Positions 1 through 5,510 of a stretch of DNA of 7,363 nt are shown here, piece after piece (position 1 is the first letter of the stretch; each line of letters begins with the position of its first letter). Below the pieces are notes generated by a model, which ran no database searches, was not told the origin of the DNA, and saw only the letters and a list, made by a program, of their open reading frames with translations. Both the position numbers and the translations under genes were made by a program. The stretch is from assembly GCA_002793745.1 (NCBI GenBank), contig PFEE01000066.1, positions 1 through 7,363 on the forward strand, read 5' to 3'. This DNA comes from Candidatus Roizmanbacteria bacterium CG10_big_fil_rev_8_21_14_0_10_45_7. GTDB lineage: Bacteria > Patescibacteriota > Microgenomatia > UBA1406.

Positions 1-771
1 TTGTTGCTGTGAACGTTCCTGTTGGCAGGTCACCACAAGCCCACTAGGCTTATGCGTGAGGCGTACCGCGGTTGCTACCTTGTTGACGTTTTGCCCGCCG
101 TGTCCGCCGGCTCGGTAAAACTGCCAGTCAAGGTCACCTTCGTTAAAGACCACCTCTTTTTCCTCAATAATCGGCAACACCTCAACCAGTGAAAAAGAGG
201 TTTGGCGCAAGCTGTTGGCATTAAACGGAGACAGGCGCACCAAGCGATGGGTTCCGGCCTCTGCCTTTAAATGGCCGTATGCCGAGCCGGCGGCGAAGGT
301 ACCGTATACGTTGATAATGACGCTTTTGATGCCGGCCTCTTCGCCGTCAACCCGGTCGACCACTTCGTAGCGCCAGCCTTTTTTTTCGATGTAGTTGGTG
401 TACATGCGGTACAGCATTGAAGCCCAGTCCATTGCTTCGGTTCCTCCTTGACCCGCATGAATGGAAAAAATGACGTCGTTGCCGTCATAGGGACCTGAAA
501 ACAGAAGCAGCTTTTCATACTGCTTTACCAGCTTTTCAAGTGCTTTCTCATCAGGCTCAAGGGCCAACAGCTCCATCATTTCAAAGTCATCAATAAATTG
601 TTGGAGCTCGCTTTGGCGCTTTAACACCTTTCGTGCATGCTCTTGATCACTCCACAGCTTAGGATCCTCGCTCTCTTTGGTAAGAGCCGCAAGCTTCTCT
701 TTCTTCTGGGGAATATTTGAGCGCTCTACGAGGTTATGGAGTCGCTGCTGTAATTCATTATTTACTATCAC
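1..771 (-). CDS. prfB: Peptide chain release factor 2 (RF2), 3' end cut by the window edge
   Basis: Class-I release factor that reads UGA and UAA in the ribosomal A site and triggers peptidyl-tRNA hydrolysis. The first 257 codons are present; about 100 C-terminal residues are missing when compared with typical RF2. The stop-codon reading tripeptide SPF lies at residues 181-183; SPF marks RF2, whereas RF1 has PxT. The catalytic GGQ lies at 225-227 within [13 protein letters not shown]. Other family blocks are [21 protein letters not shown] and [17 protein letters not shown]. The start is taken as GTG at 771, the only ordinary start codon after the in-frame stop at 781-783. It gives [16 protein letters not shown], matching the normal RF2 N-terminus. 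It overlaps the end of the upstream gene by 14 nt and has no clear SD, so translational coupling is likely. The CUU-UGA frameshift site of many prfB genes is absent: the segment that carries it in E. coli is replaced by a shorter NIPQKKEKL stretch. Identity is very secure; the exact start less so. Confidence 0.95.
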   Translation of the reverse strand, partial: MIVNNELQQRLHNLVERSNIPQKKEKLAALTKESEDPKLWSDQEHARKVLKRQSELQQFIDDFEMMELLALEPDEKALEKLVKQYEKLLLFSGPYDGNDVIFSIHAGQGGTEAMDWASMLYRMYTNYIEKKGWRYEVVDRVDGEEAGIKSVIINVYGTFAAGSAYGHLKAEAGTHRLVRLSPFNANSLRQTSFSLVEVLPIIEEKEVVFNEGDLDWQFYRAGGHGGQNVNKVATAVRLTHKPSGLVVTCQQERSQQQ

Positions 772-2269
772 TGCCCAGTATTATAACAGCAGAATCCGTA
801 TCGGTGGATGTTTCGTACTGAGGGGCGCCTGACAGGAATTCCGACAGGTCCTTCTTCAGCCGTTCATAAATAGCTCGGTTCCCGGTTTTGATAACGGTAA
901 CGGTATAGTCATAGTTGTCGGCGTTCCCGGTTGTTGTCACTTTGTACCCCAGATTAGTTAAGCGTTCCTGATAGGTTCCGGCAAGTCCTGTCGTTCCTAC
1001 CCCATTTTCGATTGATAGACTAATATCTTTACGGGCAATCGGAGCAAGCGTTGGCGTGGGTGTAGCGGTTGGCTGCGGCGTCGGGCTGGGTGTGGGTTTG
1101 GCTAAAAACGGCAGTTTGGGCATGGCAAAGGAGAACGATAAATTGCTGACGCCATAGGCAATACCCAGGGTAATACTGGCGGTAACCAGCATAACAACGG
1201 CCATAATAACCCATCGTGGTGACGAGGTGGGTTGAGGTGAAGCCGAAATCCCCGAAGGGGACGAAATCGTGGGCTCAGACTTAATAGGCGGTTCAACCGG
1301 AGTAGGTTCTGGCACGGTTTCTGCGACTGGTTCTGGTTCGGCGGTAGGAGCAGGAACATAGGCCTTGGTGGTTTGTGGCAAGAATGAGATAAGCTCTTTT
1401 TTTTCGTCAAGGGCGTGCAATAAGGTAATCTCGCGCAGGTAGGCAAGGGTATGCTCCTGCAATTGAATCGTTACTGCCTTTTTTTGCACCAATGAATCCT
1501 GCAGGATACGGTGCAGCGGGTTGGTCCACATACCAACCTCTTTGGTAAAGCTGTCTTGGCGGATTTCGGTAGATAGTTTCCCGCTTACGATAAGGCGCGC
1601 GGGTTTGGGTTTGCTGGTCACTATTTTTTTCAGCTCAGCAATGATGGTATGTGAATCAAGGATTCTGACCTGTGCATCTAATAGTCCCTGGGCATCGAAC
1701 ATGAGGCCGGTTGATTGGTACTGCCCGTATTCAAGAAAAAACACCGGTTCTTGCTTATTTTTGTTAAGGGTATGCGAAAAGGTACTAAACAGGAGTGGGG
1801 CCTCCGGATATATTTTTTCTACACTGATATCAAACAGGTCCAGCAGCGTTTGCACCTGAGCGCGTGTTTGGAGTGGCAGTACATAGGCATTGGCATAGAC
1901 CATTCCGCGATTGGTGACGGTTTCGTACACATACGAATCCTGAGGCGAAATACTGGGCGTTGATTCAAACAGGTGATGGCGAATATATTCGGGCACGCTG
2001 CCGCTGGGAGTTTCGACTGGAATATCAATGCGTACAAAGGTAAAAAATCGCTGTCCCAAAATGAGGTGTACTTTTTGTTTTCCTTTGTTTGCGCGGTTTG
2101 CTTTTTCAAGCAATTTTTTTACATAGGTTGCCCACACGTCAACATCGAACTGTTGGGCGTGTTGTGGCGAGATAGTCACAGAGCCCTCAGTAGTGGTTGC
2201 TTTCCCGAAATACGGTTTGTTAATGGATACGACATGCAATGACTCTTGAAGAAGACTGAGGATTGTCAT
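758..2269 (-). CDS. Membrane protein: PilM/GspL-like cytoplasmic region, one TM helix, external LytR_C domain
   Basis: 503 residues from ATG 2269; a TTG at 2305 would add 12 residues, and neither start has a good SD. Residues about 13-233 follow the PilM/GspL-type actin-like layout: a strand block ([18 protein letters not shown]), a charged helix, [19 protein letters not shown] followed by [15 protein letters not shown], a phosphate-2-like strand pair ([20 protein letters not shown]) and RLIVSGKL. The usual glycine-rich nucleotide motifs are degenerate, so ATP binding is doubtful. A Pro/Glu/Ser-rich linker (about 305-351), one hydrophobic helix (about 353-373, preceded by Arg, N-inside) and a Pro/Thr linker (about 391-410) follow. 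The C-terminal part (about 415-500, [22 protein letters not shown] and onward) matches LytR_C (PF13399), a domain found on wall-associated proteins and of unknown exact function. Topology recalls GspL: cytoplasmic actin-like part, TM, small outer domain. LytR_C is a confident call; the PilM-like call is inference from pattern only. It lies between a nucleotidyltransferase gene and prfB on one strand. Confidence 0.75.
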   Translation of the reverse strand: MTILSLLQESLHVVSINKPYFGKATTTEGSVTISPQHAQQFDVDVWATYVKKLLEKANRANKGKQKVHLILGQRFFTFVRIDIPVETPSGSVPEYIRHHLFESTPSISPQDSYVYETVTNRGMVYANAYVLPLQTRAQVQTLLDLFDISVEKIYPEAPLLFSTFSHTLNKNKQEPVFFLEYGQYQSTGLMFDAQGLLDAQVRILDSHTIIAELKKIVTSKPKPARLIVSGKLSTEIRQDSFTKEVGMWTNPLHRILQDSLVQKKAVTIQLQEHTLAYLREITLLHALDEKKELISFLPQTTKAYVPAPTAEPEPVAETVPEPTPVEPPIKSEPTISSPSGISASPQPTSSPRWVIMAVVMLVTASITLGIAYGVSNLSFSFAMPKLPFLAKPTPSPTPQPTATPTPTLAPIARKDISLSIENGVGTTGLAGTYQERLTNLGYKVTTTGNADNYDYTVTVIKTGNRAIYERLKKDLSEFLSGAPQYETSTDTDSAVIILGSDSK

Positions 2270-2324
2270 AATAACTATTCTGTCACAGAGCGTATTGGTA
2301 TGCAATAGCTGTCGGGCCTTCGTA

Positions 2325-2780
2325 TCAGCGCGAGATGATGGCGGTGGATGAGTAGCGGGGAATTCGTTTTATCACTGAGACCACCCGCGCCCCTATAGCA
2401 TGGGCAAACTTTTTTTTGTGTGCCATATGCGGATCGGGTGAGGTTACGGCAATCACGTGGGGCTTGAGCGCCCAAACCAACTCTTCGTAGTCATGGTCCT
2501 GCTTCATAGGCGGAAGATTGATAACCGCGTCTACGCTGCGCAGAGCCATGAGAATTTTTTTGCGCATGTCCTGGGTGTGTATGGGATTTCGCTTTTTTTT
2601 TGTTTTGATAAACCAGTCTGACTCCAGTGCCACCACCAACACCTCACCTTTTGCGTGTGCTTTTTGCAGAAACATAATATGGCCGTAGTGCAGTACATCA
2701 AAACATCCGCCCACCAGAACCATTTTTTTGGAATCTACCACAGAACGAACAGCTGTTATGCGTGAGGCAAGAATGCTCAT
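2325..2780 (-). CDS. Cytidylyltransferase-like nucleotidyltransferase (RfaE2 / TagD type)
   Basis: 151-residue single-domain enzyme of the nucleotidylyltransferase superfamily, which joins a nucleoside monophosphate from CTP or ATP to a phosphorylated small molecule and releases pyrophosphate. Visible motifs are GGCFDVLHYGH (residues 24-34, with the HxGH nucleotide-binding signature at 31-34), ALESD (51-55), the NPIHTQDMRKKIL block (65-77, conserved Arg) and the C-terminal YSSTAII (143-149), corresponding to the SST/STT helix of the family. Length and spacing resemble the adenylyltransferase half of HldE (RfaE2) most, but TagD-like glycerol-3-phosphate cytidylyltransferase or another sugar/polyol substrate cannot be excluded. 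The ATG at 2780 overlaps the stop of the upstream glycosyltransferase in an ATGA arrangement, so the two are translationally coupled, which suggests a shared envelope-glycan pathway. The reading frame contains A9 and A8 tracts encoding lysine runs (about 2593-2601 and 2410-2417). Confidence 0.85.
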   Translation of the reverse strand: MSILASRITAVRSVVDSKKMVLVGGCFDVLHYGHIMFLQKAHAKGEVLVVALESDWFIKTKKKRNPIHTQDMRKKILMALRSVDAVINLPPMKQDHDYEELVWALKPHVIAVTSPDPHMAHKKKFAHAIGARVVSVIKRIPRYSSTAIISR

Positions 2781-3709
2781 ATGTTAATTTTTTCACCGAT
2801 GAGATAGGAAGGCCGATTTTGCGTTTCGCGGTACATCTTTGCGATATATTCACCGATAATGCCGATCGTAATGAGCTGAATGCCGCCCATAAACAATACC
2901 GCTACAATAAGTCCGGTCCAGCCGGTTGTCCAGTATTCGTGTGATAGAAATAATCGACGATAGATAGCGTAGATAATACCGATGGACCCCAGTAGGGACG
3001 TAACAAAACCGGTGTAGGTTGCGATGCGCAACGGTTTGGTTGAGAAAGAAATAATGCCGTCGAGCGCAAAATTAACCATTTTTGTAAGCGGGTAATGAGT
3101 TTTGCCCGAATGGCGTGCGTCACGGTCAATATAGACGGAATCTTCCTTAAATCCTCCCCATGCAACCAGGCCGCGTATAAATTTATTATGCTCAGGAAGA
3201 TCAGCAAGGTACTGGGTGACCCGTGCGTCCTGAAGGCGATAGTCGCCTACATCAGCGGGAATAGGGGTATCGGATAAGAAGTTCAGGAGGCGGTAAAACC
3301 AATACGCGGTTAGCTTTTTAAAAAAAGTATCATTGCGGGTTTTGCGCTTGGCATAGACGATATCGGCGCCTTGTTGCCACTTGTCGATCATACGGGGAAT
3401 AAGCTCGGGAGGATCCTGTAAATCAGCATCAATGGCAATTGAGCAGTCGCCCGTTACATGGCTGTATCCACACATGAGCGCGTTTTGATGCCCAAAATTG
3501 CGGGTCAGGGAAATAATTTTAATACGTTTATCCTCGTGTGCTTTTTGTTTCAGTATCTCAAACGTGGCGTCGGTGGATCCGTCATTGATAAACAGTAATT
3601 CAAAGGGGATTGATACAAGGCTTTTTTTTAAACGAATAATGAGTGGGTCAACATTGCCCTCCTCATTGTGTACTGGAACAACAATAGAAACCAGGAAAGA
3701 CTTTTTCAT
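2777..3709 (-). CDS. GT2 polyprenyl-phosphate glycosyltransferase (GtrB/ArnC/DPM1-like)
   Basis: 310 residues; membrane-bound family 2 glycosyltransferase expected to move a sugar from a nucleotide donor to undecaprenyl phosphate on the cytoplasmic face. The GT-A domain begins at once (SIVVPVHNEEGNV, 8-20), with NDGSTD (42-47), the metal-binding DAD (94-96) followed by LQDPPE (97-102), DVGDYRL (153-159) and the juxtamembrane RHSGKTHYPLTKM (199-211). The segment DGIISFSTKPLR (217-228) then leads into two TM helices (about 229-249 and 264-286), the normal GtrB layout. The ATG at 3709 has no SD and lies 8 nt after the 3' end of an upstream tRNA gene; the protein starts just where family members start, so this start is favoured. 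The stop overlaps the start of the next gene by 4 nt. Donor sugar and final glycan cannot be read from sequence. Confidence 0.93.
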   Translation of the reverse strand: MKKSFLVSIVVPVHNEEGNVDPLIIRLKKSLVSIPFELLFINDGSTDATFEILKQKAHEDKRIKIISLTRNFGHQNALMCGYSHVTGDCSIAIDADLQDPPELIPRMIDKWQQGADIVYAKRKTRNDTFFKKLTAYWFYRLLNFLSDTPIPADVGDYRLQDARVTQYLADLPEHNKFIRGLVAWGGFKEDSVYIDRDARHSGKTHYPLTKMVNFALDGIISFSTKPLRIATYTGFVTSLLGSIGIIYAIYRRLFLSHEYWTTGWTGLIVAVLFMGGIQLITIGIIGEYIAKMYRETQNRPSYLIGEKINI

Positions 3710-3717
3710 AGCTTGTG

Positions 3718-3786
3718 TTGCGGAGCTGGGAGTCGGACCCAGCCTAAAAGGTTATGAGCCTTTTGTGCGCCGTACACTACTCCGCG
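3718..3786 (-). tRNA. Initiator tRNA-fMet, anticodon CAT, with a shortened D loop
   Basis: Read on the minus strand. The acceptor arms are CGCGGAG and CTCCGCA, giving six pairs plus the C1·A72 mismatch that identifies bacterial initiator tRNA; G2-C71, C3-G70 and G4-C69, used by Met-tRNA formyltransferase, are kept. The anticodon arm is AAAGG-CTCATAA-CCTTT (perfect 5 bp, CAT at 34-36, A37). The variable loop is TAGG. The T arm is CTGGG-TCCGACT-CCCAG (perfect stem). The discriminator is A, and no CCA is encoded (CAC follows). Odd points: the D arm is GTGT-ACGGC-GCAC with only five loop bases, total length is 69 nt, position 55 is C instead of the usual T, and the first of the three G-C pairs typical of initiators (29-41) is A-T. 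The complementary arms argue for a functional gene rather than a relic. Confidence 0.88.
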
Positions 3787-3796
3787 ATTACAGAGC

Positions 3797-3825
3797 AGTA
3801 TAGCAAAAATACGACTTAAATGCGA
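3797..3825 (-). promoter_or_regulatory. Promoter of the tRNA-fMet / glycosyltransferase unit
   Basis: On the minus strand TATACT (3802-3797) is preceded by TGC, forming an extended -10 element. At 17-bp spacing the -35 (3825-3820) reads TCGCAT, which is weak, so the extended -10 would carry recognition. The expected start point (about 3790) leaves a leader of only a few bases before mature tRNA position 1 at 3786. No terminator is visible between the tRNA and the next gene, so the promoter should also serve the downstream coding genes. Confidence 0.6.
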
Positions 3826-3831
3826 TTTAAG
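3815..3831. promoter_or_regulatory. Perfect 7-3-7 inverted repeat, candidate operator
   Basis: CTTAAAT, GCG, ATTTAAG: a perfect palindrome with 7-bp arms. It covers the -35 zone of the leftward tRNA promoter and lies 11 bp upstream of the rightward -35 element. There is no T-run for a terminator, and its place between divergent promoters suggests a protein-binding site. It does not resemble the palindrome in the zinc operon promoter, so a different regulator would be needed. Function is inferred from position only. Confidence 0.4.
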
Positions 3832-3842
3832 CACGAACCAAC

Positions 3843-3872
3843 TTGCAAATAACTGAAGGGTACGAGTAAGAT
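3843..3872 (+). promoter_or_regulatory. Promoter of the 68-residue basic protein gene
   Basis: TTGCAA (3843-3848), an 18-bp spacer and TAAGAT (3867-3872), each matching four of six consensus bases. The start point would fall near 3879, giving a leader of about 20 nt that holds the SD. The same TTGCAA serves as -35 for the zinc operon at 4170. Confidence 0.45.
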
Positions 3873-3882
3873 GAGGTTAAAG

Positions 3883-3889
3883 AAAGGAG
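3883..3889 (+). promoter_or_regulatory. Shine-Dalgarno AAAGGAG that fixes the start at 3899
   Basis: AAAGGAG abuts an in-frame ATG at 3890 (too close to use) and lies 9 nt before the ATG at 3899, which is normal spacing. It is the clearest SD in the window; most other genes here start without one, which suggests strong, independent translation of this small protein. Confidence 0.7.
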
Positions 3890-3898
3890 ATGACAGCA

Positions 3899-4105
3899 AT
3901 GGCAGTATCATTTTATGACGTAAAAGCAAAAGCAATGGTTGAGGTTCCTGATAACAAACTGAAGAAAACTAAATACGAGCGCACCACCAAATCGGGAAGC
4001 AAGCAGGTGCGTTACGCACTGCGCGGTGAAACTTCCGATGGACGCAAGCTCACCAAATTTGTTAATCAACAAACCTGGGAGTCTACGAATGCTCCTATGG
4101 AGTAA
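3899..4105 (+). CDS. Small basic protein, cysteine-less DUF5679-like (tentative)
   Basis: 68 residues, no cysteine, 14 Lys/Arg against 8 Asp/Glu, no TM segment or signal. ATG 3899 is preferred to 3890 because of the SD spacing. The sequence begins MAVSFYDVKAKAMVEV and continues to RYALRGETSDGRKLTKFV (38-55). This follows the pattern of DUF5679, small zinc-ribbon proteins that I recall as YCVKCKxKxE followed by a G-rich CPxCG block, but with the four cysteines replaced by about Asp7, Ala10, Thr45 and Asp47. The relationship is from memory of the family, not a search. Role unknown; charge and size would suit nucleic-acid or ribosome binding. It is a single-gene unit with its own promoter and a following hairpin, divergent from the tRNA-fMet unit. 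Confidence 0.8.
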   Translation: MAVSFYDVKAKAMVEVPDNKLKKTKYERTTKSGSKQVRYALRGETSDGRKLTKFVNQQTWESTNAPME

Positions 4106-4126
4106 TATTTCTGATTTTGAGAGTAT

Positions 4127-4152
4127 CCCCCTGTAGCATCTGCTACAGGGGG
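4127..4152 (+). terminator. GC-rich hairpin after the small basic protein gene
   Basis: CCCCCTGTAGC and GCTACAGGGGG form a perfect 11-bp stem around the loop ATCT, 21 nt after the stop codon. The tract that follows (CCTTGACTTTGC) is only moderately T-rich, so as an intrinsic terminator it is imperfect. Its position, between a stop codon and the next promoter, still makes this the best reading. Confidence 0.6.
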
Positions 4153-4169
4153 CCTTGACTTTGCTTGAT

Positions 4170-4198
4170 TTGCAATATGCAACTGAGTTGCATATAAT
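4170..4198 (+). promoter_or_regulatory. Promoter of the zur-znuACB operon
   Basis: TTGCAA (4170-4175), an exact 17-bp spacer and a perfect TATAAT (4193-4198). It is the best promoter in the window. The expected start point (about 4205) is at or within two bases of the ATG at 4207, so the first gene should be translated from a leaderless or near-leaderless message. A palindrome fills the spacer and enters the -10 element. Confidence 0.8.
4175..4195. promoter_or_regulatory. Perfect 9-3-9 palindrome, candidate Zur operator
   Basis: ATATGCAAC, TGA, GTTGCATAT: 9-bp arms without a mismatch around a 3-bp centre. It spans the spacer and the first half of the -10 element, so a bound dimer would block RNA polymerase. 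The size and AT-rich palindromic form fit Fur-superfamily boxes, and the first gene downstream encodes a Fur-family regulator. Autoregulation is thus the simplest inference. No second copy of this palindrome is visible in the window. Confidence 0.7.
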
Positions 4199-4206
4199 AG
4201 TGCTTT

Positions 4207-4644
4207 ATGCAAACACTGGCCATCCTTACGCAGGTGCTTAAAAAAAATAAGGTACGCATAACCACCATTCGCAAGGCGTTACTTATGATATTGCTTACGC
4301 GTACTAAACCCATGAGCGTCTATGACTTCCAAAAGAGATTGCAGCACGAAGGCATTGATGCCCATAAGGTAACGCTGTACCGTGATATTGAATTACTGTG
4401 TACATTAGGTATTATGCGCGAAGTGAGTTTTACTGATGGCTTTCGCCGGTATGAACTGGAAGAAGACCATCATCACCACGCGGTATGCACGGCCTGTAAA
4501 GAAGTGTTTGAAATTAATGATCAGGCACTAGAAAAAGCGGTGTTTTCGCTAGAGAGACGTACCAAAAAACGGTATCATTTTGCGAGCCTCAGCCACAATC
4601 TTGAATTTTTAGGAGTATGTACTCGTTGCTTTAAGCACTCATGA
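4207..4644 (+). CDS. zur: Fur-family metalloregulator, most likely zinc-responsive Zur
   Basis: 145 residues, normal Fur length. The N-terminal winged helix shows VRITTIRKALLMILL (16-30) and the recognition-helix region HKVTLYRDIELLCTLGIM (53-70). The dimerisation and metal-binding half has EDHHHHAVCTAC (86-97), with His88-91, Cys94 and Cys97, then SLSHNLEFLGVCTRC (127-141), with His130, Cys138 and Cys141. The two CxxC pairs would make the structural zinc site, while the His cluster supplies regulatory ligands. Metal type cannot be told from the protein alone; Zur is chosen because the next three genes encode a cluster-A-I zinc/manganese ABC transporter. A perfect palindrome lies in the promoter, and the message appears leaderless. 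The stop overlaps the znuA start (ATGA). Fur, Mur and PerR remain alternatives. Confidence 0.9.
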   Translation: MQTLAILTQVLKKNKVRITTIRKALLMILLTRTKPMSVYDFQKRLQHEGIDAHKVTLYRDIELLCTLGIMREVSFTDGFRRYELEEDHHHHAVCTACKEVFEINDQALEKAVFSLERRTKKRYHFASLSHNLEFLGVCTRCFKHS

Positions 4645-5510
4645 GATACCGGTGGTATGCAGTCGGCGTTATTTTTACGATAATTATTGGTGCTTTGCTT
4701 TTATTATCTCCCCGTCAACAGCCATCTCAAACGGTGCATGTTGTTGCCAGCATATATCCCTATGGTTTTTTGGCGCAAGCCATTGGAGATGACGACATTA
4801 CGGTGTCTATCATAGTACCACCAGGCGCTGAGGCGCACGACTTTGAGCCGTCGCCGAAAGACATTGCACTGCTTGAAGAGGCCGATGTGGTAATGGCAAA
4901 CGGCGCGGGCATAGAACCGTGGCTGGATGAGGTACAAAAAACACGATCAGCCCTCCAAAAACCAACATTGATTATGGCTGCCGGAGCGAATGATCCGCAT
5001 GTATGGCTTGATCCAAACAATATGAAGCGCTTCGCGGCTGCTTTATCGAGTGAGCTTTCCCGCATTGATCCTCAACAGGCGTCTTCATACAAACAGCGTG
5101 CCGTAGTATTACAGAAAAAATTGACGGCACTGGATATGCGTATGAGACAGACGTTGAGTAGTTGTGAATATACCTCAGCCATTGTTGCCCATGATGCGTT
5201 TGGTTATTTTGCCCGCACCTATCACCTTGACATTATCCCTATCGCCGGCATTTCTCATGAGGATGAACCGTCAGCAAAAAAGATCGCTGAGCTGATTGAT
5301 TTAGCCCGCAGCAACGAGATACATGCGGTCTATTTTGAATCGTATGCCGACCCCACACTTTCCCAAACATTGGCTCAAGAGGTAGGCGTCATTAGCTTGC
5401 CGCTTGACCCGGTTGAAACCATCAGCGATGATGATAGTACTACTACCAATTACTTGACGATTATGGAAGAAAACCGAAAACAGTTACAAAAAGGCCTGGT
5501 ATGTCAGTAG
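4641..5510 (+). CDS. znuA: ZnuA-like zinc ABC transporter substrate-binding protein
   Basis: 289 residues, cluster A-I metal-binding protein that captures Zn(II), or possibly Mn(II), outside the membrane and passes it to ZnuB. The family shape is clear: VVASIYPYGFLAQAIGDD (34-51), PPGAEAHDFEPSPKD (60-74), DPHVWLDP (118-125), IVAHDAFGYFARTY (181-194) and LPLDP (253-257). Probable metal ligands are His66, His120, His184 and Asp256, the HHH-D set. The His-rich loop found in many ZnuA proteins before the second ligand is absent. The N-terminus has one hydrophobic helix (about 6-22) but no lipobox cysteine and no good signal-peptidase site, so it is probably membrane-anchored by that helix. Start ATG 4641 overlaps the regulator stop by 4 nt; the 3' end overlaps znuC by 10 nt. 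Zinc over manganese is inferred from context. Confidence 0.92.
   Translation: MRYRWYAVGVIFTIIIGALLLLSPRQQPSQTVHVVASIYPYGFLAQAIGDDDITVSIIVPPGAEAHDFEPSPKDIALLEEADVVMANGAGIEPWLDEVQKTRSALQKPTLIMAAGANDPHVWLDPNNMKRFAAALSSELSRIDPQQASSYKQRAVVLQKKLTALDMRMRQTLSSCEYTSAIVAHDAFGYFARTYHLDIIPIAGISHEDEPSAKKIAELIDLARSNEIHAVYFESYADPTLSQTLAQEVGVISLPLDPVETISDDDSTTTNYLTIMEENRKQLQKGLVCQ

Noticed and set aside
726..758. ATG at 758 overlapping the upstream stop (TAATG), followed by a short frame ending in TAG after ten codons, as a possible RF2 frameshift leader
   Set aside because: It would need a -1 shift and has no slippery CUU-UGA site; the known prfB mechanism is +1. The GTG at 771 gives the expected N-terminus in the main frame.
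1050..1100. Repetitive Thr-Pro coding stretch as a tandem DNA repeat or mobile element
   Set aside because: It is a low-complexity Pro/Thr linker within an intact reading frame, with irregular codon order.
1521..1859. Open plus-strand frames across the PilM-like, nucleotidyltransferase and glycosyltransferase genes
   Set aside because: They lie antisense to well-supported genes, show no domain pattern and have no promoter or SD; they are shadow frames.
2267..2305. TTG at 2305 as start of the PilM-like/LytR_C protein
   Set aside because: It is a rarer start codon without an SD, and the extra 12 residues (HTNTLCDRIVI region) do not look like a family N-terminus. The ATG at 2269 is preferred, though not proven.
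2290..2310. Small inverted repeat TATTG / CAATA between the nucleotidyltransferase and PilM-like genes as a terminator
   Set aside because: Only five AT-rich pairs and no T-run on either strand; too weak to call.
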